DNA of 64,000 bases from Paroedura picta (GCF_049243985.1 NC_135384.1:12458501-12522500), one strand, 5' to 3'. Counted from the first letter of the stretch, positions 34,201 through 44,510 are shown. Program-made: numbers and translations. Notes: generated from the letters alone by a model not told the origin.

Positions 34201-36610
34201 GAGAGGAAAGGAAAGGCGATTGTAAACCGCTTTGACACACCTTCGGGTAGAGAAAAGCAGCATATAAGAACCAACTCTTCTTCTTCTACTTAGAAAAGAA
34301 AACAATAATATTTAATACATGAAGGAATGTGATACTGAACATGAAAATACTCTCTCTTATGTTCCCTCGATGTGAACTTCCTTCATGGGTGGAAGTCAAA
34401 AGGGCCTCAATCTGTAATATTAATTCCTAGCCAGGAACCAATTTGAGTAGATACTATAATCACAAGTCATGTATAGCTTGGATCAGTTTTTCAACCTAGT
34501 AAATATTTTGACCTTTATGTGGTGGTACAGTTAGGATTTTAAATATGCCTGTTTTATTACTTGCCCCACAGTGATTCTGTGTACTCTAGGATTGTTCTCA
34601 ATGACCATTTACGCACTGGGAACTTCACTGCCCCAGCTCCTGTGCAGGTGCAAAAATTGGGGGCAGATTAGGAGCACCGGGCCAAATGCTCCCCCGTGTG
34701 GGTACAGGAAGAGGTGGGGCAACCTGCCATGATTAAAACTCCAGGCTGCAGCCTGGCATGAAACCTCCAGTGCATAAACCGTCAATATGAGAATCCAAAA
34801 ATCACAGAAAAAGGTCATCAGATTTGTATGAATCAATTACATTTCTTTTTCTATACAATCCTTTTCTTCAATATTTAATAGCTACCATAATAGAAGCAGT
34901 GTTTATGGTATTTACAATGAATTATCCTGTAGACAGAATTGGTGAAGAAATCAAATCAACATCCATTCATTGAACAGAAGTACTTTAACACATCCCCTCA
35001 ACACTTGAATATGTAGAATCTGAATATTCAATGTCGATCTTTAGGAATGCATTCTCAAAATTGGTATTTCAAGGTCCATCTTAAAATTTAAATTATTTAT
35101 TTCTCTTCTACCATTTTTTTTGTTTTATTTCTCATTTTTGCAACCCCTGATAATAGATCAGCAAAGGTAATTATAATACATGTGAGATTAGTGAAAATCC
35201 AAATACCTCCAATTCTCCAATCATACCTGCGGGATCTTGTAAAGACTTAAAAGAATTGCCATGTCTCTTGTGGTTTCAGAACTGTATCCCCCAATTACAC
35301 CAATCATGTTTTTCTGGGTGCCACATTTGTAGTTTGGAACAAGTTCAGGTGATGCAAAGAGGAGGTCCAGGGTGATCCTGTGGATCCACTTTTGAACTGT
35401 GGTGGAGTCACGGATGTGGAACCCAAGAGTGACATTGGGCAATATAGTGGGGTTCTTATTGATCTCATGGATGGCAAAGACTAAGGCAAGGATGTGCTGA
35501 TAGAACTTTGTTAGTAGTCTGCAATGAAAACCAGTTATTGTTTTAGAAGAGAATCTGGATTGTCACAGTAATATGTCTGAGAACATAAGAAGGTCCCAGA
35601 TGAATGAGAGATATGGTCCATCTGATCCACATTTTCATTTTCTATAGCACAATGCTACTGGAAAACCCTCAAGTTGGACATGGCGCTATCAGGAAGCCCT
35701 ACTGCCTCCAATGACTGGCATCCAATGGATACTGGATGTTCCTGTTAGTTTCCAAAAGAAAGGGCCCTTAATAGATCCATAAATTTTCTTAACCCCCTTT
35801 AGGATGTGTAATGAAGTCACCTTCAGCATATTTAGTGCTCTATGATGAAGCACTTTCATATGTCTGTTCCACTTATAGTCGTAATAAAAAATTCTGACTT
35901 CTACTCTTGTGAACAGTGGGCTAGACACACTTGTTCTGCTTTATGCAAATTAAACATAATGTCTTTCAGATCTTCCTTTATGTTGTTAGTCTAAAATGCA
36001 ACGGATCTGTAACCTGAAGGTTGAAAATTCATGACTACTGATGCACCCTTGGTCCAGAATATACTGATCAACATGACAAGTCTCTTCTGGCATAGAACTA
36101 CTTTTACATTTTCATCACACTGAGATTATCTTACAAGTTACTCTCTATATATTTTTTTCAAATATAAGGTCCCTGCTCTTTTCCTCTTTTCTAATTTTGT
36201 CCTCCCCAGTGCTGAACTGAACTTTTCCAAAATAGCCCCGCAAATGAATGGATGGATATTTTGTGCAATGTGAAAAAAAAAAAAATCCCTGACTCCTGCT
36301 GTACATTTTGTAATCTAGGAATGCTCAATGCATGAATGCTCCAACCAAAAAAGTGCAGTCTGCTCATAAATTATCAGTGAAGCAATGCTGCCTATGTTTG
36401 GCCTTGGGGTGTGATTACTTCATTTTGGTACCCAAAATATGCCCTCATCCCTTACATTGGATCACATTTATAATCCAGGTCTGAGTGCTGACAAAATGGA
36501 ACCTTCTGGGAGCCACAGCCAATATGAGTGACAATTCCACCAATCAGGATTTCTCCTGGCTGATACCACTGATGTGGAATCTGAGGAGGATTGTTTCCAG
36601 TGCACTTCAT
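27345..36610 (-). CDS. vomeronasal type-2 receptor gene C (six exon blocks)
   Basis: Class C GPCR of the vomeronasal organ. Exons 5' to 3': 36610-36456, 35518-35227, 33957-33079, 31086-30859, 30546-30420 and 28246-27345, all GT/AG, phases 2, 0, 0, 0 and 1, about 860 residues. Exons 2-6 are open. Ligand domain marks: [44 protein letters not shown]. The start is unsettled: a leader-like stretch from 36674 (MAESVMLLLLLMLLAHV) is out of frame with the conserved exon 1 and ends in TGA. Introns hold two Harbinger-like MITEs absent from D and E, a SINE and L2 pieces. Closest relatives here are D and E. Confidence 0.85.
28981..29117 (+). mobile_element. CR1-like LINE scrap
   Basis: Phrases cctcatttggattactaagt and gagctgggaaaagtacagaa match the CR1/L3 reverse transcriptase C-terminal coding region, badly worn. 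A shorter homologue is at about 45130-45180 in the same intron of gene D. Confidence 0.4.
30420..30546 (-). CDS. V2R gene C exon 5 (cysteine-rich linker)
   Basis: 127 bp: [20 protein letters not shown] then [17 protein letters not shown]. Donor G|GTAAGC, phase 1 out. Confidence 0.9.
30859..31086 (-). CDS. V2R gene C exon 4
   Basis: 228 bp: [40 protein letters not shown] and [10 protein letters not shown] before GTGAGA. Open throughout. Confidence 0.92.
31193..31362. mobile_element. 170-bp MITE, PIF/Harbinger-like, TTA target duplication
   Basis: Perfect 17-bp terminal inverted repeats gaccatttatgcactgg. TTA flanks at 31190-31192 and 31363-31365. Genes D and E have the same intron 3 sequence without it (empty site attcctctcttacaggagag in E). 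A second copy is at 34603-34783. Confidence 0.88.
32141..32515 (-). mobile_element. L2-type LINE 3' fragment in intron 3 of gene C
   Basis: Same element as at 47606-48798 (D) and 60944-62078 (E) but cut short at a piece of the palindromic MITE. Its 3' tail is (TTA)n. Shared position shows it predates the C/D/E duplications. Confidence 0.75.
32516..32562. mobile_element. partial palindromic MITE
   Basis: cctccagatgttcttggaat through ctcctgccagc, one arm of the element seen at 5053-5189. Confidence 0.55.
32563..32640 (+). mobile_element. L2-type LINE 3' tail
   Basis: tgtaaatctcccaaagctac, gggcggtgtagaaatcc and (AAAT)n, in the opposite orientation to the neighbouring L2 fragment. Confidence 0.55.
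33079..33957 (-). CDS. V2R gene C exon 3 (core of ligand domain)
   Basis: 879 bp, [20 protein letters not shown] to VPPWK before GTAATT, open. Contains the loop [12 protein letters not shown] missing from gene A. Confidence 0.93.
34023..34288 (+). mobile_element. tRNA-derived SINE with L2-like tail
   Basis: Full length, tagccagcttggtgtagtgg to (CTT)n, in intron 2 of gene C. The matching intron of gene D has different SINE copies farther along. Confidence 0.88.
34603..34783. mobile_element. 181-bp MITE, second copy of the 31193 family
   Basis: Ends gaccatttacgcactgg and ccagtgcataaaccgtc. Body is inverted relative to the first copy. AAT flanks (34600-34602 and 34784-34786). Absent from the matching intron 2 sequence of gene D (near 51980-52000). 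Confidence 0.85.
35227..35518 (-). CDS. V2R gene C exon 2
   Basis: 292 bp. Joins exon 1 as AT|A to give [20 protein letters not shown]. Ends LLSLYKIPQ before GTATGA. Open. Confidence 0.92.
36456..36610 (-). CDS. V2R gene C exon 1, conserved part
   Basis: [20 protein letters not shown] to DLDYKCDP, donor AT|GTAAGG. An in-frame ATG also lies at 36628. The hydrophobic leader (from 36674) is in another frame. Confidence 0.72.
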
Positions 36611-37004
36611 GCTACGTAATTCATACATGAGCAAGGAGCATTAGTAACAACAGCAACATTACAGATTCTGCCATGTCCAATCTAAAAAGTCATCCCTCCT
36701 CTTCTTTTTCTCCTGTATACCATAGTCATTTAGCTACCAATTTCAAAAAGATTATTCACATGGCTTCTATGTCATCCATTTTCCACGTATACTCGTATGA
36801 ACCTTGAATTTCATGTCCCAACTATCTGCTTTGTATGCTACTCAAGAGATAGTGAGTAGTGAATCAATATTTTTCTAATACCCCATTTTAGCAGCAAATG
36901 ACTCAGTGGTGGCTTTTATCAAGAAATGTGAGATTTGATTTCTGATTTGTTTTCAGTTTTCTTCTGGAAGGCAATTCGAACTTCGACAGGGTGAAGAAAT
37001 GACA

Positions 37005-37195
37005 TTGATTCTGATAATTATAGTGGAGATAATCTCCTCTGGAAGACTGTTAATTGAGTTCTGGGGTAATTAGCTGCAGAAACAGTGAAGCAAAAATATT
37101 TTTCTTAAACTTTCCCTCTATGAAATAATCCAAGAAAAACCTGAGGATTCCCAGAAGGAAAGTGACAATGCAATAACTGTGAAAATTTCCTGTGA
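37005..37195 (-). other. conserved block upstream of V2R exon 1 (gene C copy)
   Basis: Matches 53757-54005 (D) and 12235-12505 (A), including ctgcagctaattaccccaga and cagttattgcattgtcactt. A possible promoter or 5' untranslated exon. Confidence 0.45.
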
Positions 37196-37729
37196 TTCAA
37201 ACTATTTCTTAATTTATTTAGAACATTTCTGTACCAGTTGTCTCAAGAGAGTGTTCAAAGTATTCTACAAAAAAATCATGGTAAAGCAACAAATAAAATA
37301 GAATCATTCAAAGTTCAGAAAAGCCCACCCAAAAAATCCGGTATCCACATGCTAAGCTATGTGTTTTACAAGTTTTCTCAGCTTTGAAACTAAATATCAC
37401 AATGTTACAAGATCACCCTCAGAATTAAGTGCATGGGGAAAGATGACTTTTTTGGCCTTTTGCCCAACTTATGTCAGGGTAGGTGTCAGGCTCACAGGTG
37501 TCTCACAGGAAAGGGTATTCCATGGGCAGGATACCAAAACTTGAAAGAACCATCTCTGGGCCCAACCCACATCATTGCTGCATTCAGGGGTCAAGAATAG
37601 TGGCATTGGTCTAGGTCATGCTGCCAGTCTCCCAAGATAGAGGCATGTAACCCTACTGTTTTATGCATAATTTCCTCCCGTGTCTGCTTTTTGATTTGCT
37701 GTTGTTTAATAATGTTTTCTAGTCTGTTT

Positions 37730-40700
37730 CCCCCTTCAAGGATCGCTGCCTTGTTGTGGCAAGGGGGCTTGCGTAGTTCAGTGAAGCTATGAGCTATACC
37801 GTGCAGGGCCACCCAAGACGGACAGGTCATAGCTGAGAGCTCTGACAAAAGGTGATCCACTGGAGAAGGAAATGGCAAACCACTCCAGTATCTTTGCCAT
37901 GAAAACTCTATGGACAGTTCCAATAGGCATAACGATATGACGCCGGAAGATGAGCCCCTCAGGTCGGAAGGTGTCCAATGTGCTACTGGGGATGAGCAGA
38001 CGGCTAGTACGAGTAGCGCCAGAATGAATGAAGCGACTGGGCCAAAGCCGAAAGGACGCTCAGTTGTGGAAGTAACTGGTGGCGAAAAGACAGTCCGATG
38101 CTGTAAAGATTTTTATTCCATAGGAACCTGGAACGTCAGATCCATGAATCAAGGTAAGCTGGACGTGGTCAAACAAGAAATGACAAGACTGAACATCGAC
38201 ATTTTAGGAATCAGTGAACTAAAATGGACAGGAATGGGTGAATTTAATTCAGATGACCATCAGGTATACTACTGTGGACAAGAATCTCGCAGAAGAAATG
38301 GAGTAGCCTTCATAATCAATAAGAGAGTAGGAAAAGCAGTCTTGGGATACAATCCCCAAAATGACAGAATGATCTCAGTTCGAATCCAAGGCAAACCATT
38401 CAACATCACAGTGATCCAGGTCTATGCCCCAACCACTGCTGCTGAAGAGGATGAAGTTGATCAGTTCTATGAAGCCCTACAACACCTTCTAGAAGCAACA
38501 CCAAAAAATGATGTGCTTATCATCATGGGGGATTGGAATGCTAAAGTAGGAAGCCAAAAGATAACCGGGATAACAGGCAGGTTTGGCCTTGGAGTACAAA
38601 ATGAAGCAGGGCACAGGCTGGTAGAATTTTGTCAAGAGAATACAATGGTCATAGCAAACACTCTTTTCCAACAACCCAAGAGACGACTCTACACATGGAC
38701 ATCACCAGACGGTCAACACAGAAATCAGATTGACTATGTGCTCTGCAGCCAAAGATGGAAAAGTTCTATCCAGTCAATAAAAACAAGACCAGGAGCTGAT
38801 TGTGGTTCAGATCATGAGCTTCTTGTTGCAAAATTTAGGCTTAAATTGAAGAAAGTAGGGAAAAGCACTAGGCCACTCAGGTATGAACTAAATCATATCC
38901 CCGACGAATACACAGTAGAGGTGACAAATAGATTTAAGGAATTAGATCTGATAGACAGAGTGCCTGAAGAACTATGGACTGAGGTTCGCAACATTGTACA
39001 AGAGGTAGCAACTAAAACCATCCCAAAGAAAAAGAAATGCAAGAAATCAAAATGGCTGTCTGAGGAAGCTTTACAAATAGCTAAGGAGAGAAGGGAAGTG
39101 AAAGGCAAGGGAGAAAGAGAAAGATACACCCAATTGAATGCAGAATTCCAGAGAAAAGCTAGAAGAGATAAGAATGCCTTCTTAAATGAACAGTGCAAAC
39201 AAATAGAAGAAAATAATAGAATGGGGAGGACCAGAGATCTTTTCAAGAAAATTGGAGATATGAAGAGAACGTTTCATGCAAAGTTGGGTATGATAAGGGA
39301 CCAAAATGGTAGGGACCTCACAGAAGCAGAAGAGATTAAACAAAGGTGGAAAAATTATACAGAACAACTATACAAGAGCGAGCTTAACATCCCTGATGAC
39401 TACAGTGGGGTAGTTACTGACCTGGAGCCAGACATCCTGGAATGTGAAGTCAAATGGGCCTTAGGAAGTCTGAGCAACAATAAAGCTAGTGGTGGTGACA
39501 GCATTCCAGTTGAACTATTCAAAATCTTAAAAGACGATGCAGTAAAAGTGCTACACTCAATATGCCAGCAAATTTGGAAAACTCAACAATGGCCACAGGA
39601 TTGGAAAAGGTCAGTTTACATTCCAATCCCAAAGAAGGGCAATGCCAAAGAATGTTCAAACTACCGCACCATTGCACTAATTTCTCATGCTAGCAAAGTT
39701 ATGCTCAAAATCCTACAAGCTAGGCTCCAGCAATATGTGGACCGAGAACTTCCAGAAGTACAGGCAGGATTTCGAAGAGGCAGAGGAACTAGAGATCAAA
39801 TTGCCAACATACGCTGGATCATGGAGAAAGCTAGGGAGTACCAGAAGAACGTCTACTTCTGCTTCATTGACTATGCTAAAGCCTTTGATTGTGTGGAGCA
39901 CAACAAATTGTGGCAAGTTCTTAAAGAGATGGGAATACCAGAGCATCTTATTTGTCTCTTGAGAAATTTATATGCAGGTCAAGAAGCAACAGTGAGAACT
40001 GAACATGGAATCACTAACTGGTTCAAAATTGAGAAAGGAGTTCGGCAAGGCTGTATATTGTCGCCTTGCCTATTTAACTTGTATGCAGAGCACATCATGA
40101 GAAATGCAGGATTAGAGGAGTCACAAATTGGGATCAAGATTGCAGGGAGAAATATCAACAACCTCAGATATGCAGATGATACCACTCTAATGGCAGAAAG
40201 TGAAGAGGAACTAAAGAGCCTGTTGATGCGGGTGAAGGAGGAGAGTGCAAAAGTTGGCTTGAAACTCAACATCAAGAAAACAAAGATCATGGCATCCAGC
40301 CCTCTCAATTCATGGCAAATAGATGGGGAAGAAATGGAGATAGTGACAGATTTTATTTTCCTGGGTTCCAAGATCACTGCAGATGGGGACTGCAGCAAAG
40401 AAATTAAAAGGCGCTTGCTCCTGGGGAGGAAAGCTATGGCAAATCTAGACAGCATCCTAAAAAGCAGAGACATCACCCTGCCAACAAAAGTGCGTTTAGT
40501 CAAGGCTATGGTATTCCCAGTTGCAATGTATGGCTGTGAAAGTTGGACCATAAGGAAGGCCGAGCGTCAAAGAATTGAGGCTTTTGAACTCTGGTGCTGG
40601 AGAAGACTCTTGCGAGTCCCTTGGACTGCAAGGCGAACAAACCGGTCAGTCCTAGAGGAGATCAACCCTGACTGCTCTTTAGAAGGCCAGATCCTGAAGA

Positions 40701-40946
40701 TGAAACTCAAATACTTTGGCCACCTCATGAGAAGGAAGGACTCCCTGGAGAAGAGCCTAATGCTGGGAGCGATCGAGGGCAAAAGAAGAAGGGGACGACA
40801 GAGAATGAGGTGGCTGGATGGAGTCACTGAAGCATTAGGTGCAAACTTAATTGGACTCCGGGGAATGGTAGAGGACAGGAAGGCCTGGAGGATCATTGTC
40901 CATGGGGTCGCAATGGGTCGGACACGACTTCGCACATAACAACAAC
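37730..40946 (+). mobile_element. BovB (RTE clade) LINE, apparently full length
   Basis: Begins with the BovB 5' phrase aaggatcgctgccttgttgt, carries one long ORF and ends gggtcggacacgacttcgca then (AAC)n. It is flanked by a perfect 9-bp target duplication agtctgttt (37721-37729 and 40947-40955). About 3.2 kb with no frame break, so it is young and possibly still able to move. It sits downstream of nothing coding, between V2R gene C and a V2R relic. The matching spacer of gene D lacks it. Confidence 0.96.
37910..40939 (+). CDS. BovB ORF: endonuclease and reverse transcriptase, 1009 codons, intact
   Basis: Nicks DNA and copies its own RNA at the nick (target-primed reverse transcription). Apurinic-type endonuclease at about 70-305: TWNVRS (73-78), catalytic Glu in SELKW (103), VYAPT (171-175), GDWN (207-210), SDH (300-302). 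Reverse transcriptase at about 500-800: FIDYAKAFD (652-660), VRQGCILSPCLFNLY (711-725), catalytic YADD (744-747). The C-terminal part carries WCWRRLLRVPWTARR and GRQRMRWLDG, typical of BovB. All key residues are present. The start at 37910 is the first ATG; an internal start is possible. Confidence 0.95.
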   Translation: MDSSNRHNDMTPEDEPLRSEGVQCATGDEQTASTSSARMNEATGPKPKGRSVVEVTGGEKTVRCCKDFYSIGTWNVRSMNQGKLDVVKQEMTRLNIDILGISELKWTGMGEFNSDDHQVYYCGQESRRRNGVAFIINKRVGKAVLGYNPQNDRMISVRIQGKPFNITVIQVYAPTTAAEEDEVDQFYEALQHLLEATPKNDVLIIMGDWNAKVGSQKITGITGRFGLGVQNEAGHRLVEFCQENTMVIANTLFQQPKRRLYTWTSPDGQHRNQIDYVLCSQRWKSSIQSIKTRPGADCGSDHELLVAKFRLKLKKVGKSTRPLRYELNHIPDEYTVEVTNRFKELDLIDRVPEELWTEVRNIVQEVATKTIPKKKKCKKSKWLSEEALQIAKERREVKGKGERERYTQLNAEFQRKARRDKNAFLNEQCKQIEENNRMGRTRDLFKKIGDMKRTFHAKLGMIRDQNGRDLTEAEEIKQRWKNYTEQLYKSELNIPDDYSGVVTDLEPDILECEVKWALGSLSNNKASGGDSIPVELFKILKDDAVKVLHSICQQIWKTQQWPQDWKRSVYIPIPKKGNAKECSNYRTIALISHASKVMLKILQARLQQYVDRELPEVQAGFRRGRGTRDQIANIRWIMEKAREYQKNVYFCFIDYAKAFDCVEHNKLWQVLKEMGIPEHLICLLRNLYAGQEATVRTEHGITNWFKIEKGVRQGCILSPCLFNLYAEHIMRNAGLEESQIGIKIAGRNINNLRYADDTTLMAESEEELKSLLMRVKEESAKVGLKLNIKKTKIMASSPLNSWQIDGEEMEIVTDFIFLGSKITADGDCSKEIKRRLLLGRKAMANLDSILKSRDITLPTKVRLVKAMVFPVAMYGCESWTIRKAERQRIEAFELWCWRRLLRVPWTARRTNRSVLEEINPDCSLEGQILKMKLKYFGHLMRRKDSLEKSLMLGAIEGKRRRGRQRMRWLDGVTEALGANLIGLRGMVEDRKAWRIIVHGVAMGRTRLRT

Positions 40947-41043
40947 AGTCTGTTTAGTCTGTTGTGTTTTTCAGTAACATCGCACTAGACAAAAGGGTCT
41001 TATGAGGCTGCAGGGACATCAGATTGGTGAAATAGTGCTGCAA

Positions 41044-41082
41044 TCTCTCTCTCTCTCTCTCTCCCCCCCCCCCCCTCTCTCT
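41044..41082. repeat. (CT)n with central C run
   Basis: Simple pyrimidine repeat, just past the BovB target site. Confidence 0.9.
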
Positions 41083-41218
41083 ATCAATCAATCATACATA
41101 CACACACAAACCCCGAACTGGTGTTTTATATTTGAGACTTACAAAACTAAAATATTTAAGTGTATAATTACAGTAATAACAATAGTATTTAATAGTTAAT
41201 AGTTAACATTTAATTTTA

Positions 41219-41286
41219 ATATTTGATAAATATTTGATAAATATTTGATAAATATATTTGATAAATATGTAATATTTGATAAATAA
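41219..41286. repeat. minisatellite, 11-bp unit atatttgataa
   Basis: Five to six imperfect copies. The matching place at about 54238-54280 has only short ataaatg repeats, so the array expanded after duplication. Confidence 0.8.
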
Positions 41287-41299
41287 GCAAATTCTAAAA

Positions 41300-41437
41300 A
41301 GGCTAAAATAATGCTCAAAAGTTCAAAAACTTAAAGGAAGTTTAAGGAAGTTTGGAATCTTGGAAAGGCTGTGGTCTCACCCCTGGTTTGGACAATGACC
41401 TTCAGAGCAAGTGATGTAATAATCCCTAGTTGAAAGG
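41300..41437 (-). pseudogene. V2R exon 6, 5' end relic (C-D spacer)
   Basis: Start of a 7TM exon (RDYYITCSEGHCPNQG) with broken frame; the helices are gone. A solo LTR interrupts it, and its flank resumes at 42250. The sister relic is at 54290-54425. Confidence 0.75.
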
Positions 41438-42249
41438 TGTCCGGGCGGGTCCACACTAAAAGAGAAAGGGAGAGTAAAAGGGTGAGCTGAGGAGGACTTA
41501 CGGGGGGGGAGAGCAAGGCGGCAGGCTCGGAGTGAAGCAGCGGCTCCATGTGAAACAGCGGCGTCGAGGAGAGTCGGGAACGGGTGGCGACGAAGCCGGG
41601 GTATATCGGAGTGGACAAGCAATGAGCGACGAACACGAAACCTCCTTAAGACCTGAAAGGAAGAGCGACATAAGAATCGGAGATCTTTATAGAGACCCGC
41701 CTGGACTGTGGAAACAAAAAGGAATAGGCAGCAAAGCGGAGAGGACAGGGGAAATAGCACCAAGGGTGATACTTACCTGGAGGAATGGGTGCACCAAGAA
41801 GGGGTTGAGCCAGCCCAGGAGAAGGTGGGAGCAGCAGGAGCGAGCACATACCCCCGAATGGGGCTTCCTCCACGGGGAAGGGCCAAGCCCAGGGTGCGGC
41901 AACCGAAGAACCTAGGAAGAAGAGAGATGTTGAGGAGAACTGGAGGAAATTAGGATCGAGGAAACACCCAGAATTCAGAGGTGGCAGATTAATGGGCGTG
42001 GGGTTTTATAGGACGGGGTGGAGATTACAAGGGGGATAAAAAGGAGAGATGGAAAGGTGGAAGGGGTGGAACGGCGAAGGAAGGTGCTGGGAGAAATCCC
42101 TCTGGTGTAAGAAGCGAAGAATAAACAGCTGACTTACCTGCATTGAGGCTCCGAGTGTGGTGTTTGTGCCAGGCTGGTGACTTGGAAACCCTGCAGAGAG
42201 GGAAAAGAAGGGCAGGTGACGGACAAGGAGAGCCGCCAGGGCCTTCACA
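41438..42249 (+). mobile_element. solo LTR of a retrovirus-like element (fossil)
   Basis: 812 bp, GC-rich against its AT-rich surroundings, with TGT...ACA ends and a perfect 5-bp target duplication AAAGG (41433-41437 and 42250-42254). A TATA-like box (about 42006) and an AATAAA (about 42121) suggest plus orientation. No internal region is present, as expected after LTR-LTR recombination. The paralogous spot near 54420 is empty. Perfect flanks suggest a moderately young insertion. The family is not identified; 5-bp flanks fit Gypsy-type or some ERV groups. Confidence 0.75.
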
Positions 42250-42254
42250 AAAGG

Positions 42255-42998
42255 AAAACATAATGTACAAAGGCACTTTCATCTTTCAAGAAGCAGAAGA
42301 TTTTGTAACAAGCATTTTAGTGTCACCCCATGATAAAAACAGTTTATACACCGGTCCTGACCTTAAAAAAATATGTAAAAAACAAATCCCACATTTGCAC
42401 ATTCAGGGATATATTCAGATGTTAAAGAAATTTGTGGACTGTTTGCTCAGGGTCATGCCATGATGACATGTTGGTGGGTGGACTAGAATTTCAAGCAAAA
42501 TACCAGGAATATTGTTGATTGCCTGAGATCAGGAGAGCTCTCATGTCTCATTACTCAAAACACCATTTTCAAAAGCCATGACTATTTTTTAGCCGAGCTT
42601 CCAATCACCTGGTCTTCCTGCTACCCAAACTGAAGTTCAGCTGAACATGATTGTAGCACCATGGTAAGTGTGTAAGGTGACCAGATTGTCCCACATCTGG
42701 CAAACTGTACTTATGTTGAAATTTAAAAAATATATATATATTACAATACTATTTTTGTGTTCTCTGCATTCTATGAAACTTTTTGTTGCTCCATATAGAG
42801 CTTTTAATCAAGACCCCCCCCCCGTCAATGGTGTCCCTCTTTACCAATGTTAAAATCTGGTCACTATATGTGAGGGTGGTGTTTCATTACCTTCTGCCTT
42901 GCAGGTACTTTTTGCAAATTGCAAATTGTGGAGCAGTCATTTCTCCATCTTAATCACAGATGAACAGGTGCAGAAATGATTGAGTGTAGGGGGATTAA
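42255..42998. other. V2R intron relic and unassigned spacer
   Basis: 42255-42430 matches 55228-55382 in the D-E spacer (V2R intron-derived). The rest shows no gene. Confidence 0.45.
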
Positions 42999-43241
42999 AG
43001 GAAGAGTTGGTTTGTATATCCTGTGTTTCAATAACAGATGGAATCTCAAAGTAGCTTACAATTACCTTTCCTTCTTCTCCCCACATCCTCTACAGCAGGA
43101 GGGGTTGAGAGACCTGTGATAGTACTACCAGGACTGTGATTAGGCCACCATCACCCAGCGGCTACATGTGAAGGAGAAGTTGGGAATCAAATCTGGTTTG
43201 CCAGAATAGAAGCCAACACACTTAACCACTACAATAAGCTG
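42999..43241 (-). mobile_element. tRNA-derived SINE, diverged
   Basis: Duplicate of the SINE at 26719-26976: same place below exon 6, and the same following sequence. Confidence 0.75.
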
Positions 43242-43608
43242 CCTCTCTACACCAATCTGATTCTCTATATCTCCCCTAAGACTGCATGAAAGGTAAAGGC
43301 TTGGTTATGCCAAGTGGTGGGTAGTGTGCAAACACTTTGATCATGAGATGTGATATCAAGGATGAGTAAAGTACAGTTGCACTATGTAGTGTTGTTTCTG
43401 TATGTTGAGAATAACACATTCAAATGTATAATTCTTCAGTCCAAAACATAAGGCTAACAAAACAGATGAAAGTTTTTAGGAAAAAGAAAAATAAGACTAA
43501 GATAACTGTTGGGAAATGGTTCATAGGTTCCACAAAAAATTCCTATAAGAGTTTTGTTTAAAAAACAAACAAACATCTGGAGAACAAGTGGGAGAGTGAT
43601 GAAAGCAT

Positions 43609-44510
43609 TTAATGCCTTTTCCGAATCAGCTGCTCTCTTCTGTTCAATTCAGGCCTCAAGAGAATGACATAACATTTGGGCGAAAAAATACAGCCTAGTA
43701 ATCCTGCACTGGAGGCTAAGATGGAGAAGATCTCCACGGCTACCATGTCTTTTCCTTTAGTGCTCAGGTAGGTAGGCACAAAGGACAGCCACACACTGCA
43801 GAAGACCAACATGCTGAAGGTGATGAACTTAGCTTCATTGAAACTGTCAGGCAGCTTTCTAGCTTTGAAAGCTACAATGAAACAGATAGTGGCTAGAAAT
43901 CCAATGTAACCCAGGCTACAATAAAACATGGTGACTGACCCTTCATTGCACTGCACTATGATTTCTCTACTCAATGAATATGTGTCCAAATCTGGGAAGG
44001 GAGGAGAAGAACCAAGCCAAACAGTGCAAATGAGAACTTGAACAAAGGAACAAGAAACAACAATATAATATGCCAAATGTTTTCCCACCCATTTTCGAAA
44101 AAGGCTTCCTGGCTTGGAGGCCATAAATGCTACAATAACAGTCACTGTTTTTGCCAGGACAGAAGAAACAGCAACAGAGAAGATGATGCCAAATGTCATC
44201 TGTCGGAGCAGGCAAGTCACCTTGTTAGGCTGTCCAATGAAGAGCAAAGAGCAGAGGAAGCAAAGGAGAAGGGAGGTGAGCAGAACGTAGGTCAAGGTCC
44301 GGTTGTTGGCTTTAACGATGGGGGTATCTTGGTGCATTATGAAGGCCAGAAGCACCAAAGCTGTTATCAGAGAGAAGCAAAGAGCTAAAGAGGCTAAGAT
44401 AATGCTCATAGGCTCAGGAAATGACAGAAGATTTGGGATCTTGGGAAGGCAGTGGTCTTTTCCTTGGTTTGGATAATGATCTTCAGAGCAGTTGATACAA
44501 TAATCCATGT
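43609..44510 (-). CDS. V2R gene D exon 6 (7TM)
   Basis: 902 bp, [18 protein letters not shown] to EQLIRKRH and stop, open. It has C/E-type [11 protein letters not shown] but A-type [16 protein letters not shown], a mosaic that suggests exchange between copies. Confidence 0.93.

Noticed and set aside
36121-36300. Search for a CRISPR array, bacterial operon, rRNA or tRNA gene
   Set aside because: None found anywhere in the window. tRNA-like A-box heads belong to SINEs and lack cloverleaf pairing along their length.
37591-37978. Minus-strand ORFs over the BovB 5' end
   Set aside because: Shadows of the BovB leader and ORF.
41331-41953. Overlapping ORFs on both strands in a GC-rich block
   Set aside because: They fall inside the solo LTR and its V2R relic flank; LTRs of this kind do not encode protein here.
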